DNA of 64,000 bases, from the NCBI GenBank assembly GCA_964489555.1, contig CAZAZF010000002.1:1-64000 (forward strand), given 5' to 3'. The notes beneath the pieces are model-generated. The model made no database searches, was not told the DNA's origin, and saw nothing but the letters and a program-made list of their open reading frames with translations. Position numbers and translations under genes: made by a program. Shown piece after piece: positions 42,435 to 51,673 of this stretch; the first letter of the stretch is position 1; each line of letters opens with the position of its first letter. The stretch comes from JAAZGD01 sp964489555 (GTDB taxonomy: Bacteria > Bacillota > Clostridia > Peptostreptococcales > Anaerovoracaceae).

Positions 42435-42728
42435 ATGCAAATTCATCTTTCGGAAGCTTTCAAGGATTATATATCAGCTCAAGGGGCTAATTCCATTGTG
42501 GTAAGCACATCTACTCCGCGGGGAGGCTTTCGTGGGGAGAGTACCATTGACATCCAAATAGGAGAGCCAGAGGAGCACTTGGACGAATACAGCATATTTT
42601 GTGCTGAGGGCATTACCTTTTATGTTACGCAAAAAATAAAGATTTATTCAAATATTTCCTTTGACTATAATGTGTCTTCGGGAGGTGAACCATTTGAGAT
42701 GTCCGGGTATGAAATCATTCCTTCCTAG
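42435..42728 (+). CDS. Small HesB/IscA-like protein without cluster cysteines
   Basis: 97 residues: MQIHLSEAFKDYISAQGANSI is the usual opening of small HesB/IscA-like and CC/Se-motif proteins, then a beta-rich body. In those families a CC or CxU motif follows the second strand; here it reads STSTPRGGFRG and the only Cys is in FCAEG. It may be a diverged scaffold that has lost metal binding. AAGGAG precedes the ATG, and an extended -10 element (TGTGATATAAT) lies 29 bp before it. Confidence 0.5.
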   Translation: MQIHLSEAFKDYISAQGANSIVVSTSTPRGGFRGESTIDIQIGEPEEHLDEYSIFCAEGITFYVTQKIKIYSNISFDYNVSSGGEPFEMSGYEIIPS

Positions 42729-42744
42729 TGGAACGGGAATAATG

Positions 42745-42763
42745 GGCCGAAAGGCCTTTTTTT
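42745..42763 (+). terminator. Short terminator
   Basis: GGCC-GAAA-GGCC at 42745-42756 with a stable tetraloop and a following run of seven T. Confidence 0.7.
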
Positions 42764-42778
42764 ATTTGGGCAAGTATA

Positions 42779-42806
42779 TTGACATATGTCGTAAAAGGCG
42801 TATACT
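42779..42806 (+). promoter_or_regulatory. SigA promoter of the DUF5320 genes
   Basis: TTGACA (42779-42784), 16 bp, then TATACT (42801-42806). It lies 52 bp before the ATG. The -35 overlaps a GACATATGTC palindrome, and CATATGTC recurs near 42821, so an operator could cover it. Confidence 0.6.
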
Positions 42807-42857
42807 AAAGTTGTAAATGGCATATGTCGGTAACATAAAAAGGGAGGAGGTGGCTTG

Positions 42858-43043
42858 ATGCCAGGTAGAGACGGAACAGGGCCTACAGGTAAAGGCACTG
42901 GGAGGATGGGAGGCCAGAAACAGGGTGGCCCCTCCGGAAATTGCATTTGCCCTCAATGCAGGACGAAAACTATTCATGAAAGAGGAGTGCCTTGTACAGA
43001 AAGAAAGTGTCCGAATTGTGGCACGCTAATGATAAGACAATAA
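42858..43043 (+). CDS. Small DUF5320-like glycine-rich zinc-ribbon protein
   Basis: 61 residues opening with MPGRDGTGPTGKGTGRMGG, the signature of DUF5320-type proteins, and ending with two zinc-ribbon cysteine pairs (CICPQC, CPNCG). The next gene begins with the same MPGRDGTGP. The family is often near metal-cofactor proteins in anaerobes; its role is not established. Confidence 0.8.
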   Translation: MPGRDGTGPTGKGTGRMGGQKQGGPSGNCICPQCRTKTIHERGVPCTERKCPNCGTLMIRQ

Positions 43044-43069
43044 GGAAAGCATAGAAAGGAGCGTTTATT

Positions 43070-43372
43070 ATGCCAGGTAGAGACGGAACAGGGCCATTTG
43101 GCCAGGGCTCAATGACCGGAAGAGGTTTGGGGAATTGTACAGGCGTCAATGCCCCAATGTATGGGTCTGGTAGAAGCAGATTTTTTGGAAAAGGAACCAT
43201 TGGGATGGGATTCGGTTTGAGATGTGGAAGATGGAATCGAGGATACTATGGGTCCATGGATGTTCCCGTAGACTCTCGTCACCCAAAAGAAATTTTGGCA
43301 GAAGAAAAAGGGTTTTTAAAGAATCGGTTGGAAGCTATTGAGCGTCAATTGGAACAATGGAAAGATGAATAA
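43070..43372 (+). CDS. DUF5320 domain protein
   Basis: 100 residues. The N-terminal half is Gly/Arg-rich (MPGRDGTGPFGQGSMTGRGL, GSGRSRFFGKGTIGMG), and the C-terminal part is a charged coiled-coil helix (ILAEEKGFLKNRLEAIERQL). It is a longer relative of the preceding protein, separated by 26 bp. AAAGGAG precedes the ATG. Function unknown. Confidence 0.85.
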   Translation: MPGRDGTGPFGQGSMTGRGLGNCTGVNAPMYGSGRSRFFGKGTIGMGFGLRCGRWNRGYYGSMDVPVDSRHPKEILAEEKGFLKNRLEAIERQLEQWKDE

Positions 43373-43390
43373 TAGAACAAGGAAAATCTT

Positions 43391-44308
43391 ATGAAATTTG
43401 TTTATGGACCCGTGCCTTCCAGAAGAATGGGACTCTCTCTAGGAGTGAGTCCCATTCCAAAAAAAGTGTGTAATTACTCTTGCGTTTATTGTCAGCTAGG
43501 GCGAACGGATCGGATGACTAACCGAAGAGAATTGTATTTCCCGTTGCAAAACATTCTCGACGAAGTGGATGAGTTTTTGTCTACCGGGGTCTCCTTTGAT
43601 GTCATTACCATTGTGGGAGAAGGGGAGCCTACACTGTACAAAGAGTTGGGGAGTCTAATCGGCGAAATCAAATGCAGAACACAAAAACCGGTAGCAGTGA
43701 TTACGAATGGGGCTTTATTGGCAGAGCATGAGGTGCGGCAGGAATTGCTGGAAGCAGATATTTTGCTTCCCACCTTGGATGCGGTTAGCGAAGAAATGTT
43801 TCGCAAAATAAACAGGCCTTATAAAACCATTGGGTTTCTAGAAATGGTGGAGGGCCTTCAATCTTTTTCAGAAGCTTATGAGGGACAGCTGTGGCTAGAG
43901 ACTATGCTGGTGGAGGGGATTAATGATAGTAGGGAGACTTTGCTTCAATATAAAGAAATGCTAAGTGGACTTCACTACGACCGACTCTATATCAATACCC
44001 CGGTGAGACCGCCAGCAGAAGACTGGGTAAAAGCTGTGAACTCCACTAAAATAGAGGAGGCGGTAGAAATTTTGCAAGGCATCTCTATTGATATGCTAGT
44101 TTCTACCGGGTTTTATAGTGAAAAAACAGATCATTTGGAAGCCGTATTATCGATTATAAAACGGCACCCTATGAACCAGCATGAAATCATCGGGTTTTTG
44201 GAAAGCCGTAAGGTCAGCACTCCCCATAAGTTTCTTGAATTGCTGGACAACAATGATGAAGTGGAAAGGGTGTCCTATAAAGGATATCATACCTATCGCT
44301 TGCGGTAA
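43391..44308 (+). CDS. Radical SAM protein (wyosine-type/elongator-like fold)
   Basis: Begins KFVYGPVPSRRMGLSLGVSPIP and holds CNYSCVYCQLGRT, a canonical CX3CX2C 4Fe-4S site, then DVITIVGEGEPTLY, the radical SAM GGE-like motif. The C-terminal ~70 residues look like a small winged helix (HEIIGFLESRKVSTPHKFLELL). Members of this clostridial family have no assigned reaction. It lies 18 bp after the DUF5320 gene and may use or modify it. Confidence 0.85.
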   Translation: MKFVYGPVPSRRMGLSLGVSPIPKKVCNYSCVYCQLGRTDRMTNRRELYFPLQNILDEVDEFLSTGVSFDVITIVGEGEPTLYKELGSLIGEIKCRTQKPVAVITNGALLAEHEVRQELLEADILLPTLDAVSEEMFRKINRPYKTIGFLEMVEGLQSFSEAYEGQLWLETMLVEGINDSRETLLQYKEMLSGLHYDRLYINTPVRPPAEDWVKAVNSTKIEEAVEILQGISIDMLVSTGFYSEKTDHLEAVLSIIKRHPMNQHEIIGFLESRKVSTPHKFLELLDNNDEVERVSYKGYHTYRLR

Positions 44309-44483
44309 TCAATTTGCGATGCTGTGGGCTTGTTGGGTAAGGTTAAAATGAAAGAAAAGGTTTCATAGGAATTGGAAAGACTCATTGGGTTTGGTTCCGG
44401 TGGGTTTTTTTGGTGTATAATAAATCATATGGGATAGAGACTTGTTTCGGCAATTAGATGTTTGAATGAAATGGTGAAATGGA

Positions 44484-46724
44484 ATGAGAAAAGAACGATT
44501 TGAAATAGAGGGAATGACTTGTGCTTCCTGTTCCGGTAGAGTAGAAAAGGAAGTGATGCAGATCCAGGGGGTTGAAATGGTGGCGGTAAACCTCGCTACA
44601 GCAGAGGCCACTGTAATCTTTGATGAACATCATACTTCTGCAGAAGAGATAGTGGCTCACATAGGGAAATTTGGATATGGTGCGAAGCTTGCTGTAGAAG
44701 AGGGATGGGTGGATGAGGATCAAGAAAAGAAAGAAAAGGAAGCCCTCATGTTGTGGAGAAAATTCCTGATTTCTGCCATATTTGCCGGACCATTGCTGTA
44801 TATAGCAATGGCGCCTATGTTGTTTGAAACCGTTGTTTTATTACCCTCCGCTATCTCTCCTTTTCGGGACCCTTTTCGATATGGGTTAGTGCAGTTGTTT
44901 TTAACCATTCCTATTCTGATTGCCGGTTACCGATTTTATTTGGTAGGAACAAGGGCGATTATCCAGAGAAGTCCCAATATGGACTCCCTGGTTGCCATGG
45001 GTACCTCGGCGGCCATGATTTACAGCCTGTATACTTTGTTTTATGTAGGGGGCGGGCATGGTCATGAAGTCCATTATTATTTTGAGACGGCGGGAGTAAT
45101 TATTACATTGATTCTTCTGGGAAAATATTTGGAGGCGCGTACTAAAGGAAAAACTTCAGAAGCATTAAAGAAACTAATGAACCTGTCTCCGAAAATGGCC
45201 ACAATAATTGTTGGGGAAAGAACACAGGAAATTCCTGTAGCGCAAGTTCGGGTTGGAAACGAAATTCTTGTTAGACCGGGGGAAAAGATTCCTGTGGACG
45301 GAGAAGTAATATGGGGGTACAGTTCTGTTGATGAGTCGATGTTGACGGGAGAAAGCATTCCGGTAGAAAAAAAGAAAGGCGATTTCGTTTTTGGAGCTAC
45401 GGTCAATAAGAATGGTGTTTTTCGATTTCATGCTACCAAAGTGGGGCGTGAAACCGCACTGGCGCAAATCATACAGTTGGTAAAGGATGCGCAAGGCTCC
45501 AAGGCTCCCATCGCTCGAATGGCCGATGTAGTGGCGGGCCATTTTGTGCCCATTGTATTTCTTGTGGCTCTTCTGTCTGGGACAGGTTGGTATTTATCCG
45601 GGAAAACGCTGGAATTTAGCCTTACTATCTTTATTGCGGTGTTAGTAATCGCTTGTCCTTGTGCTTTGGGATTGGCTACGCCAACGGCTATTATGGTGGG
45701 GACAGGAAAAGGTGCAGAGTACGGAGTGTTGTTTAAGAATGGGGAGGCCCTCGAAAAGGTGCATAAGACGGAATGGGTTGTGTTTGATAAAACGGGGACC
45801 TTAACGGAAGGAAAGCCTGGTATAACGGATATTTATCCTCTTCAAGGGGATTCGGAAGAGCAAGTGTTGAGGTGGGCGGCCTCTTTAGAAAAAGGTTCGG
45901 AGCACCCTTTAGCGGGTGCGGTGCTCAGCGAAGCAGAGAAAAGGGGGATCCAGCCCGAAGAAACAAAAGATTTTCAGGCCGTTCCAGGCCAGGGGGTTTT
46001 CGGTAGGCTTGGAAACGTTGTTTTATATCTGGGGAACGAAAAAATGATGGCGCAAGCTGGAATTTCAGTGGATGACGGCATTGAATTGAGCAAAAAATAT
46101 GCGGCTCAAGGTAAAACACCAATTTATATTGGGGTGGGCAGCAATTTAGTAGGAGTTATTGCTGTTGCAGATTTGGTGAAAGAAAACAGCAGCAAGGCAG
46201 TGGATGAATTGAAAAGAATGGGACTTGAAATTATAATGTTGACCGGGGATCATCCAGATACGGCTATGGCCATTGCAAAAGAGGTTGGAATCACCGAAGT
46301 AATTTCTCAGGTGTTGCCAAAAGACAAAGGGGAAGAGGTGAAAAGGCTTCAAATGAATCATCAACATGTGGCTATGGTGGGAGATGGAATTAACGATGCA
46401 CCGGCCTTGGTGCAGGCCAATGTTGGTATCGCCATCGGATCCGGTACTGATGTGGCTTTGGAATCAGCGGATGTGGTGCTAATGAGAGGAGATTTGTTGG
46501 ATGTGGTAACAGCCATCAAATTGAGTCGTAAAACTATTGGCAATATTAAGCAAAATTTGTTTTGGGCTTTTGGATATAATGTGGTGGGAATTCCTATTGC
46601 TGCCGGGGTGTTATACTTATTTGGAGGCCCTTTGCTGAACCCTATGTTTGCAGCGGCGGCCATGTCTTTTAGTTCGGTATCGGTAGTGGCCAACGCATTG
46701 CGATTAAAAAAATTCCGACCTTAA
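44484..46724 (+). CDS. copA: Copper-translocating P-type ATPase
   Basis: Pumps Cu(I) outward using ATP. One N-terminal heavy-metal domain carries MTCASCSGRVEK. Eight membrane helices include the CPC metal site (ACPCALGLATPTA). The phosphorylated motif is DKTGTLTEGKPG and the hinge TGDHPDTAMAIAKEVGI and GDGINDAPAL. 746 residues is normal for a one-HMA CopA. No copZ or csoR is adjacent. Confidence 0.93.
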   Translation: MRKERFEIEGMTCASCSGRVEKEVMQIQGVEMVAVNLATAEATVIFDEHHTSAEEIVAHIGKFGYGAKLAVEEGWVDEDQEKKEKEALMLWRKFLISAIFAGPLLYIAMAPMLFETVVLLPSAISPFRDPFRYGLVQLFLTIPILIAGYRFYLVGTRAIIQRSPNMDSLVAMGTSAAMIYSLYTLFYVGGGHGHEVHYYFETAGVIITLILLGKYLEARTKGKTSEALKKLMNLSPKMATIIVGERTQEIPVAQVRVGNEILVRPGEKIPVDGEVIWGYSSVDESMLTGESIPVEKKKGDFVFGATVNKNGVFRFHATKVGRETALAQIIQLVKDAQGSKAPIARMADVVAGHFVPIVFLVALLSGTGWYLSGKTLEFSLTIFIAVLVIACPCALGLATPTAIMVGTGKGAEYGVLFKNGEALEKVHKTEWVVFDKTGTLTEGKPGITDIYPLQGDSEEQVLRWAASLEKGSEHPLAGAVLSEAEKRGIQPEETKDFQAVPGQGVFGRLGNVVLYLGNEKMMAQAGISVDDGIELSKKYAAQGKTPIYIGVGSNLVGVIAVADLVKENSSKAVDELKRMGLEIIMLTGDHPDTAMAIAKEVGITEVISQVLPKDKGEEVKRLQMNHQHVAMVGDGINDAPALVQANVGIAIGSGTDVALESADVVLMRGDLLDVVTAIKLSRKTIGNIKQNLFWAFGYNVVGIPIAAGVLYLFGGPLLNPMFAAAAMSFSSVSVVANALRLKKFRP

Positions 46725-46772
46725 AATTTTAGAATTGTAAGTAGCAGTCTATTTGGAAAGGATGATGGGAAG

Positions 46773-47141
46773 ATGAGCTTAATAACCTGTAAGGAATGTG
46801 GAAAAGAAATATCGGATTTAGGGGAAACTTGCCCCCACTGTGGTTGTCCCGTATCGTATTCCTTGAAAGAACCCTTGAAAGAAGATTTTTTGAAAAAGGA
46901 GGAACGAAAAGGAAATACCTATTGTGTAGCAGGCTTCATTTTAGGGGCCCTCTCCATATTTTTTGGTGGACTATTGGTATTGCTTCCGGTTTTCGCAGTG
47001 ATATTTAGCAGTATGGGACTAAAAACCTTTGACGAAACCAAAGAAAAAAACAAATGGCAAGGTTTAGTGGGCCTGGGTTTGGGAATCGGATTGGTGCTGA
47101 TACAATTATTGAATTGGGCTAATTTTCCAAGGCTGTTTTAG
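46773..47141 (+). CDS. Zinc-ribbon membrane protein
   Basis: 122 residues with an N-terminal zinc ribbon (CKECGKEI, CPHCGCPV), then a linker and two hydrophobic segments (~49-73 and ~95-115). It resembles zinc-ribbon/DUF4190 proteins of unknown role. GGAAAGGATGATGGGAAG lies upstream of the ATG. Confidence 0.75.
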   Translation: MSLITCKECGKEISDLGETCPHCGCPVSYSLKEPLKEDFLKKEERKGNTYCVAGFILGALSIFFGGLLVLLPVFAVIFSSMGLKTFDETKEKNKWQGLVGLGLGIGLVLIQLLNWANFPRLF

Positions 47142-47227
47142 GAAATAAACAGGAAACAGCTCGGGTTTTGTGAAACCAATAACGATTTAGAGGAGAGAAC
47201 AAATTAATTCCCCCTTTTTTATATTGA

Positions 47228-47257
47228 TTTACATAATATTCAGAATTGTGATATAAT
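47228..47257 (+). promoter_or_regulatory. Promoter of the second DUF3795 gene
   Basis: TTTACA (47228-47233), 18 bp, then TATAAT (47252-47257) with an upstream TG. Its transcript would start near 47264, too close to the ATG at 47271 for a ribosome site and thus favouring ATG 47298. Confidence 0.6.
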
Positions 47258-47297
47258 AAACAGGCAAAAGATGAATAGAAAGGGGCGAATTTCGGAC

Positions 47298-47708
47298 ATG
47301 ATCTACATGACATCAGATCACATTGCACACTGTGGAATGAATTGCAGTTTATGCGGAGCTTATCAAAGAGAAAAGAACCCTTGTGGAGGTTGTCGAACGG
47401 GAGTCGAAGGAAGTGCAAAGCCATGTTCCGGATGTGTTGTCAGAACGTGTGAGAAACGATTGACAAATCATTGGGAATTTTGTTACGATTGTTACAATTA
47501 TCCTTGCAAAAAACTGATGGAACTTGATAGTAAGCATCAAGAGAAGTATGGGGTGAGTTTAATCAGCAATTTGGATTTTATTAAGGAAAATGGAGTGGAA
47601 TGTTTTGTAACCAAGGAAGTAAATCATTGGACGTGCTTTCGTTGTGGCGCCACTCTGTGTATCCATGTGGAAAGATGTTCACAATGTGGGAAATCCTTTC
47701 GAAAATAG
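47298..47708 (+). CDS. DUF3795 cysteine-rich protein
   Basis: Begins HCGMNCSLCGAYQREKNPCGGC, followed by CSGCVVRTCEKRL, CYDCYNYPCKKLMELDSKHQEKYG and a final zinc-ribbon CFRCG...CSQCGKSF. It is a clear relative of the protein at 4703 with the same architecture. ATG 47298 is inferred because the promoter places the transcript start near 47264; AAAGGGG upstream is at a longer than usual distance. The function of DUF3795 is not established. Confidence 0.82.
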   Translation: MIYMTSDHIAHCGMNCSLCGAYQREKNPCGGCRTGVEGSAKPCSGCVVRTCEKRLTNHWEFCYDCYNYPCKKLMELDSKHQEKYGVSLISNLDFIKENGVECFVTKEVNHWTCFRCGATLCIHVERCSQCGKSFRK

Positions 47709-47767
47709 AGAAATCATAAAGGACGGGGAAGATGGAATTTAAAAAGGATTCAAAAGGAGAGGATAAA

Positions 47768-48421
47768 ATGCAATCGCCGGAAAGAAATTGCCCGGAAAAA
47801 CGGATTAGCGAAGACAAAAATAGAATTCTTGCTGAAATGGCCCGGGTTTCAGATTCATCTCAGTTGGTTCATTTTGCTCTTACGAGTAACGAGTGGGCCG
47901 TTCGAAAAGCGGCATTGGACCAAATCAAGGAGGATGTTAGCCTGGAACAGATCGTACTGCATTCTTCTTATTTGGATGATTGTTTTGCAGCCCTTCAAAA
48001 GATTGTAGATCAGGAAGTTCTTTGGAAAATTTTATGGGAACATAAAGAGCTGGATATTCGTATGATTGCTCTGTCAAAAATAAACGATCCGGAAAAGTTG
48101 GCTATCGTTGCAATGCAAGAAGAAGCCGACTCTATTCAGCATATGGCGTTAAAACGAATAGAAGACCAGGGAGTTTTGGAAAAGCTTGCATTGGAACATC
48201 CCAATGTGAGAGCTCGAGAATCGGCCATATCAAAAATTGCAAATGAAAATGTGCTGGTGGAAGTAATGAAAAAAGAGAGCTTTCGCTCCCTTCGTGTGAT
48301 GGCATACAATCGATTTACTAAGAAAGAATTAATTGAAAGAGAACTGAGAGATAAGATGGAAGAAGAAAAATTGGCGGAGGAACGGGGAAAAGAAGGAAGG
48401 TCAAAAACTATTTTATCTTGA
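47768..48421 (+). CDS. HEAT-like repeat protein
   Basis: Five or more short helical repeats at a spacing of ~23-25 residues: WAVRKAALDQIKED, DIRMIALSKINDPEKL, SIQHMALKRIEDQGVL, NVRARESAISKIANENVL, SLRVMAYNRFTKKEL. They form a solenoid typical of protein-binding HEAT/LRV folds. A charged C-terminus (~205-217) follows. ATG 47768 follows AAGGAG. Its 3' end overlaps the convergent ABC gene by nine bases. The partner is unknown. Confidence 0.7.
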   Translation: MQSPERNCPEKRISEDKNRILAEMARVSDSSQLVHFALTSNEWAVRKAALDQIKEDVSLEQIVLHSSYLDDCFAALQKIVDQEVLWKILWEHKELDIRMIALSKINDPEKLAIVAMQEEADSIQHMALKRIEDQGVLEKLALEHPNVRARESAISKIANENVLVEVMKKESFRSLRVMAYNRFTKKELIERELRDKMEEEKLAEERGKEGRSKTILS

Positions 48422-49171
48422 TTCCATCAATTTGCAGTTGTGAGGAGCCAAACATTGCCATAGTTCCTGGGGTAGTTTTTCATTGGTTCTATAGTCGTTT
48501 ACAATCCGACCGTCTTTCATCTCGATGACCCGGTCGGATTTTTCTGCAATATGCCGATCGTGGGTGACGATGAGGAACGACATTCCCAGATCACGGTTAA
48601 TGGTTCGCAGCAGTTCGTATACCTGTTCTGTAGAGTTGGAATCCAGATTGCCTGTAGGTTCGTCAGCCAGTACAAGGTTGGGTTCATTGATGAGGGCACG
48701 GGCAATGGAAACCCTTTGTTGTTGTCCGCCGGACAGATTGTTGGCCATGTTTTTCATCCGATCCTGGAGTCCTACCAGTGCCAACAGTTCTTTGGCCCGA
48801 GTTTCTTTTCTGTGGTCCGCGGTACCGGACTCAATCCAAGTAGGCAACAATACATTTTCCAAAGCTGTAAACTCTGGAAGAAGATGATGAAATTGAAAAA
48901 TGAATCCGATATTCTGGTTTCGAAATTCAGCCAGCTCCATATCATTCATTTGAGAGAGATCTTTCTCTTGGAAAAGCAAGGTTCCTTTCGTGGGCCGATC
49001 CAGCGCTCCAAGCATATTAAGCAAAGTGCTTTTGCCACTCCCGGATTGTCCGATGATGCTGGCAAATTCCTGATTATGCAGTTGGACGCTTACATCATCA
49101 AGAGCCCGGGTGATAATGGTAGTTCCGTATTCTCGAATTAAATTTTTCCCTTGAAGCAGGATATTATCCAT
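48413..49171 (-). CDS. ABC transporter ATPase (MacB/LolD type)
   Basis: Contains Walker A (GQSGSGKST), the Q-loop (FIFQFHHLLPEFTALENV), signature LSGGQQQRVSIARAL, Walker B (LVLADEPTGNLDS) and H-loop (VTHDRHIA). The family powers FtsX-type permeases. The gene is the last of a three-gene minus-strand operon and overlaps the permease gene by eight bases. Confidence 0.93.
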   Translation of the reverse strand: MDNILLQGKNLIREYGTTIITRALDDVSVQLHNQEFASIIGQSGSGKSTLLNMLGALDRPTKGTLLFQEKDLSQMNDMELAEFRNQNIGFIFQFHHLLPEFTALENVLLPTWIESGTADHRKETRAKELLALVGLQDRMKNMANNLSGGQQQRVSIARALINEPNLVLADEPTGNLDSNSTEQVYELLRTINRDLGMSFLIVTHDRHIAEKSDRVIEMKDGRIVNDYRTNEKLPQELWQCLAPHNCKLMESR

Positions 49172-50369
49172 TTTTAATCGCCTCCATTGGATTCAAGTTG
49201 GCCGACCGTCTGGCTGGAATGACAGAAGCGATGGCTCCTGCCATGGTAGCGATGGCGGCTAATAGCAACATATTGCTCCATTTGTACGTAATGCTAAAGG
49301 AAAGCCCTTCCGCTGAATTGAACCCCGTTAGCAACAGAATTCCCAAACCAATCCCAGCTAATGAGCCCGCCATGCCCAGCAAGAAACCTTGCAGAACAAA
49401 AATTCTGCTGGCGCTTTTTTTTGTGGTACCCATGGCTTTCAATATTCCGATTTCTTTTGATTTCTGTATAACGGAAACAGCCAGTACACTGGCGATTCCC
49501 AAAGTAATGGATAGAATTACAAAAAACTGGATGGTGTAGGAGGAGCTGCTTTGACTGGATAAAGCACTCAGGAGTTGTTGGTTTAATTCCATCCACTCCT
49601 CTACCTTCACATTTCCCAGGGATTCCTTCCATTGAGCAGAGACAACATCTGCATTAAAGGGATTCTCTATCTGTGTTTCAATAGAGGATACCGTATCTCC
49701 TGTATTGAATAGTTTTTGAGCTCTGCGAAGGTCCATAAAGAGGAGAGAACTATTAGAAGCCTCATTCTGAAGGTCAAAAACCCCTCCGATTAATAAGCGA
49801 ACGTTGGCCCCGTTGGGGAGCAGCACATTGAGGCTATTGCCTTCCGACACTGCCAGATCTTTGGCCAGGCTGGCTCCAATTAAGACGGTATTTCCTTCTG
49901 CCAGCGGAATCCCCTCCACAATTCTAGAGGAAATCTCATAGATACGGTCCGCCTCATTGAAAACCACTCCTTTAATTTGCACGGAGCGATCCGTTCCGCT
50001 GCTTTTTACAAGAGCCGTTCCTTGCAAGGTGGGAGAGACGGCAGTAACCGAAGGTTCTTTTTTGATTTCTTCAATAATCAATGCCCAGTTATCCAGGTTT
50101 TTACGAAACATGGGCTGATTTCCCCGGAACAATACCTCGTTTCCAGAATCTTGAGAAAGAGAAAGACTCACATTATCCTCAATGTTTCGGATGGTTATGT
50201 GTGAGCTGTTGCCAATGGTTTCGTTCACCAGGCTATCTTGCAGACTGTTAATGAGAGAGCCGAGAAATATTTGAACGGCCACTCCCACTGCAATTCCCAC
50301 GATGATAAAAATGGTTTGGCTTTTTCCGCTGCCCATGAAACGAAGGGCCATTTTTAATTCGAATTTCAA
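49164..50369 (-). CDS. FtsX-type ABC permease (MacB-like)
   Basis: One N-terminal membrane helix (~15-40) is followed by a long extracytoplasmic domain (~45-270, MacB-PCD type) and three C-terminal helices with ALGIASVLAVSVIQKSKEIGILKAMGTTKKSA and NPMEAI. Length 401 residues fits the 4-TM MacB family. It overlaps neighbours by 8 and 4 bases. Such pumps export peptides, macrolides or cell-wall-active agents. Confidence 0.9.
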   Translation of the reverse strand: MKFELKMALRFMGSGKSQTIFIIVGIAVGVAVQIFLGSLINSLQDSLVNETIGNSSHITIRNIEDNVSLSLSQDSGNEVLFRGNQPMFRKNLDNWALIIEEIKKEPSVTAVSPTLQGTALVKSSGTDRSVQIKGVVFNEADRIYEISSRIVEGIPLAEGNTVLIGASLAKDLAVSEGNSLNVLLPNGANVRLLIGGVFDLQNEASNSSLLFMDLRRAQKLFNTGDTVSSIETQIENPFNADVVSAQWKESLGNVKVEEWMELNQQLLSALSSQSSSSYTIQFFVILSITLGIASVLAVSVIQKSKEIGILKAMGTTKKSASRIFVLQGFLLGMAGSLAGIGLGILLLTGFNSAEGLSFSITYKWSNMLLLAAIATMAGAIASVIPARRSANLNPMEAIKNG

Positions 50370-51478
50370 TTTGATTCACCCTCTTGATAGCGATGCACCC
50401 TATCTCCATCTATCAGGCCTGTCGCTGGAGATAGCAACAGATTTCCATTTTGGAGGCCTTTTGTAATTAACACATTGGATCCAAAGCCGGAATCAATTTC
50501 AACGGGTATTTTCCGTGCCAAACCCTCCTCATATCTTAGTACAAAGCCTTGACCCTTTCCCGCTGTCTTGCCCTCTGAGAGAAGAAAATTTTGAGGAATG
50601 ACCAGTGCATTTTCTTTTTCCACAAGAAGAATTTCCAGATTGACGGTCAGGTTGGAAGCAAGGTAAGGGAAACCGGAAGGAACTTGAATCTTGATTTCGA
50701 AGGTCCCGGTGTTGGGATTTATTTGTGGCGTGATGGAGCTGATTTCTCCCCGGGTTTCGCCCATATGGCCTTCTCCTACTGAAATGGTAACCGGCATTCC
50801 TTTTTCCACAATGGGATAATATTTTTCGTCCAGTTCGGCTAAAATTCGATAATTCCCTACACTACCAATTTCTGCCAGGGAATCCCCGATTCGGACATAG
50901 TCTCCAGGCTCTACATAAGCCTTGAGCAAAACGGAATCCCAAGGTATTCGAATTTGATATTTCCCCATATTATCTTGTGCAATTTGGAGCTGAAGCTGGG
51001 CCGCCTTCATTTGAGAAAGGGCGGTTTCGTAGGCCATTTTTTTGTTGTTAAGTTCGGTGCGTGAAAGGGCACCTTCACGGTATAGAATTTGAGCGTTGTC
51101 ATAATCTAATCTTGTAGAAGAGGTTAACAAGCTGAGCCGATTGTATTCACTTTGAGCTGACTCCGACTCCAAAGTGACTTGATTTTCGATTTCAATCAAC
51201 AACAAACCGGAAGAAAGAATGTCACCTTCCTTAATCGACACATTTTTTACGGTTCCGTTGACTTCAGCAACCAATGTGGTTTCTTGCTCCAATCCCAGTT
51301 GGCCTACTGCGATGATTTTTTCGGCATAGGGTTTTTCTGTGACCCGGTAAGCTTCTACAGGGGCTGGCCGGGTAAGGAAGAAAGCGGCAAATATGAATGC
51401 CATTAAAATCAAGAAAAAAAGGGCTGCCACCATAACAGTCTTTTTCTTTGAAAAAGTTTTCCATTTTTCTTTCCACAT
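50366..51478 (-). CDS. HlyD/MacA-type membrane fusion protein
   Basis: One N-terminal membrane helix (MVAALFFLILMAFIFAAFFL) and an outer region with the lipoyl-like half motifs (GQLGLEQETTLVAEVNGTVKNV and KYQIRIPWDSVLLKAYVEPGDYV), an alpha-hairpin (~115-165) and a beta-barrel with IPQNFLLSEG. It is the adaptor of the MacAB-like pump. AGGAG seven bases upstream favours ATG 51478 over 51502. A tripartite pump without an outer membrane is known in Firmicutes. Confidence 0.9.
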   Translation of the reverse strand: MWKEKWKTFSKKKTVMVAALFFLILMAFIFAAFFLTRPAPVEAYRVTEKPYAEKIIAVGQLGLEQETTLVAEVNGTVKNVSIKEGDILSSGLLLIEIENQVTLESESAQSEYNRLSLLTSSTRLDYDNAQILYREGALSRTELNNKKMAYETALSQMKAAQLQLQIAQDNMGKYQIRIPWDSVLLKAYVEPGDYVRIGDSLAEIGSVGNYRILAELDEKYYPIVEKGMPVTISVGEGHMGETRGEISSITPQINPNTGTFEIKIQVPSGFPYLASNLTVNLEILLVEKENALVIPQNFLLSEGKTAGKGQGFVLRYEEGLARKIPVEIDSGFGSNVLITKGLQNGNLLLSPATGLIDGDRVHRYQEGESN

Positions 51479-51673
51479 GGGCATACTCCTATGATTGTTC
51501 ATTGTAACTACGTGGTTGATTGCTATTATTATACCCCGTGTTTATCAAAAAAATTGGGACAAACCAATAAATTTCAATTTTTGCGTGTTTTTTTTGAGAA
51601 AGTGTGTTTTTCAAAAATAGGATTGTGATATAATAGTCCATAAAAATTTTGTTGATTATGATGAGGTAGTCTT

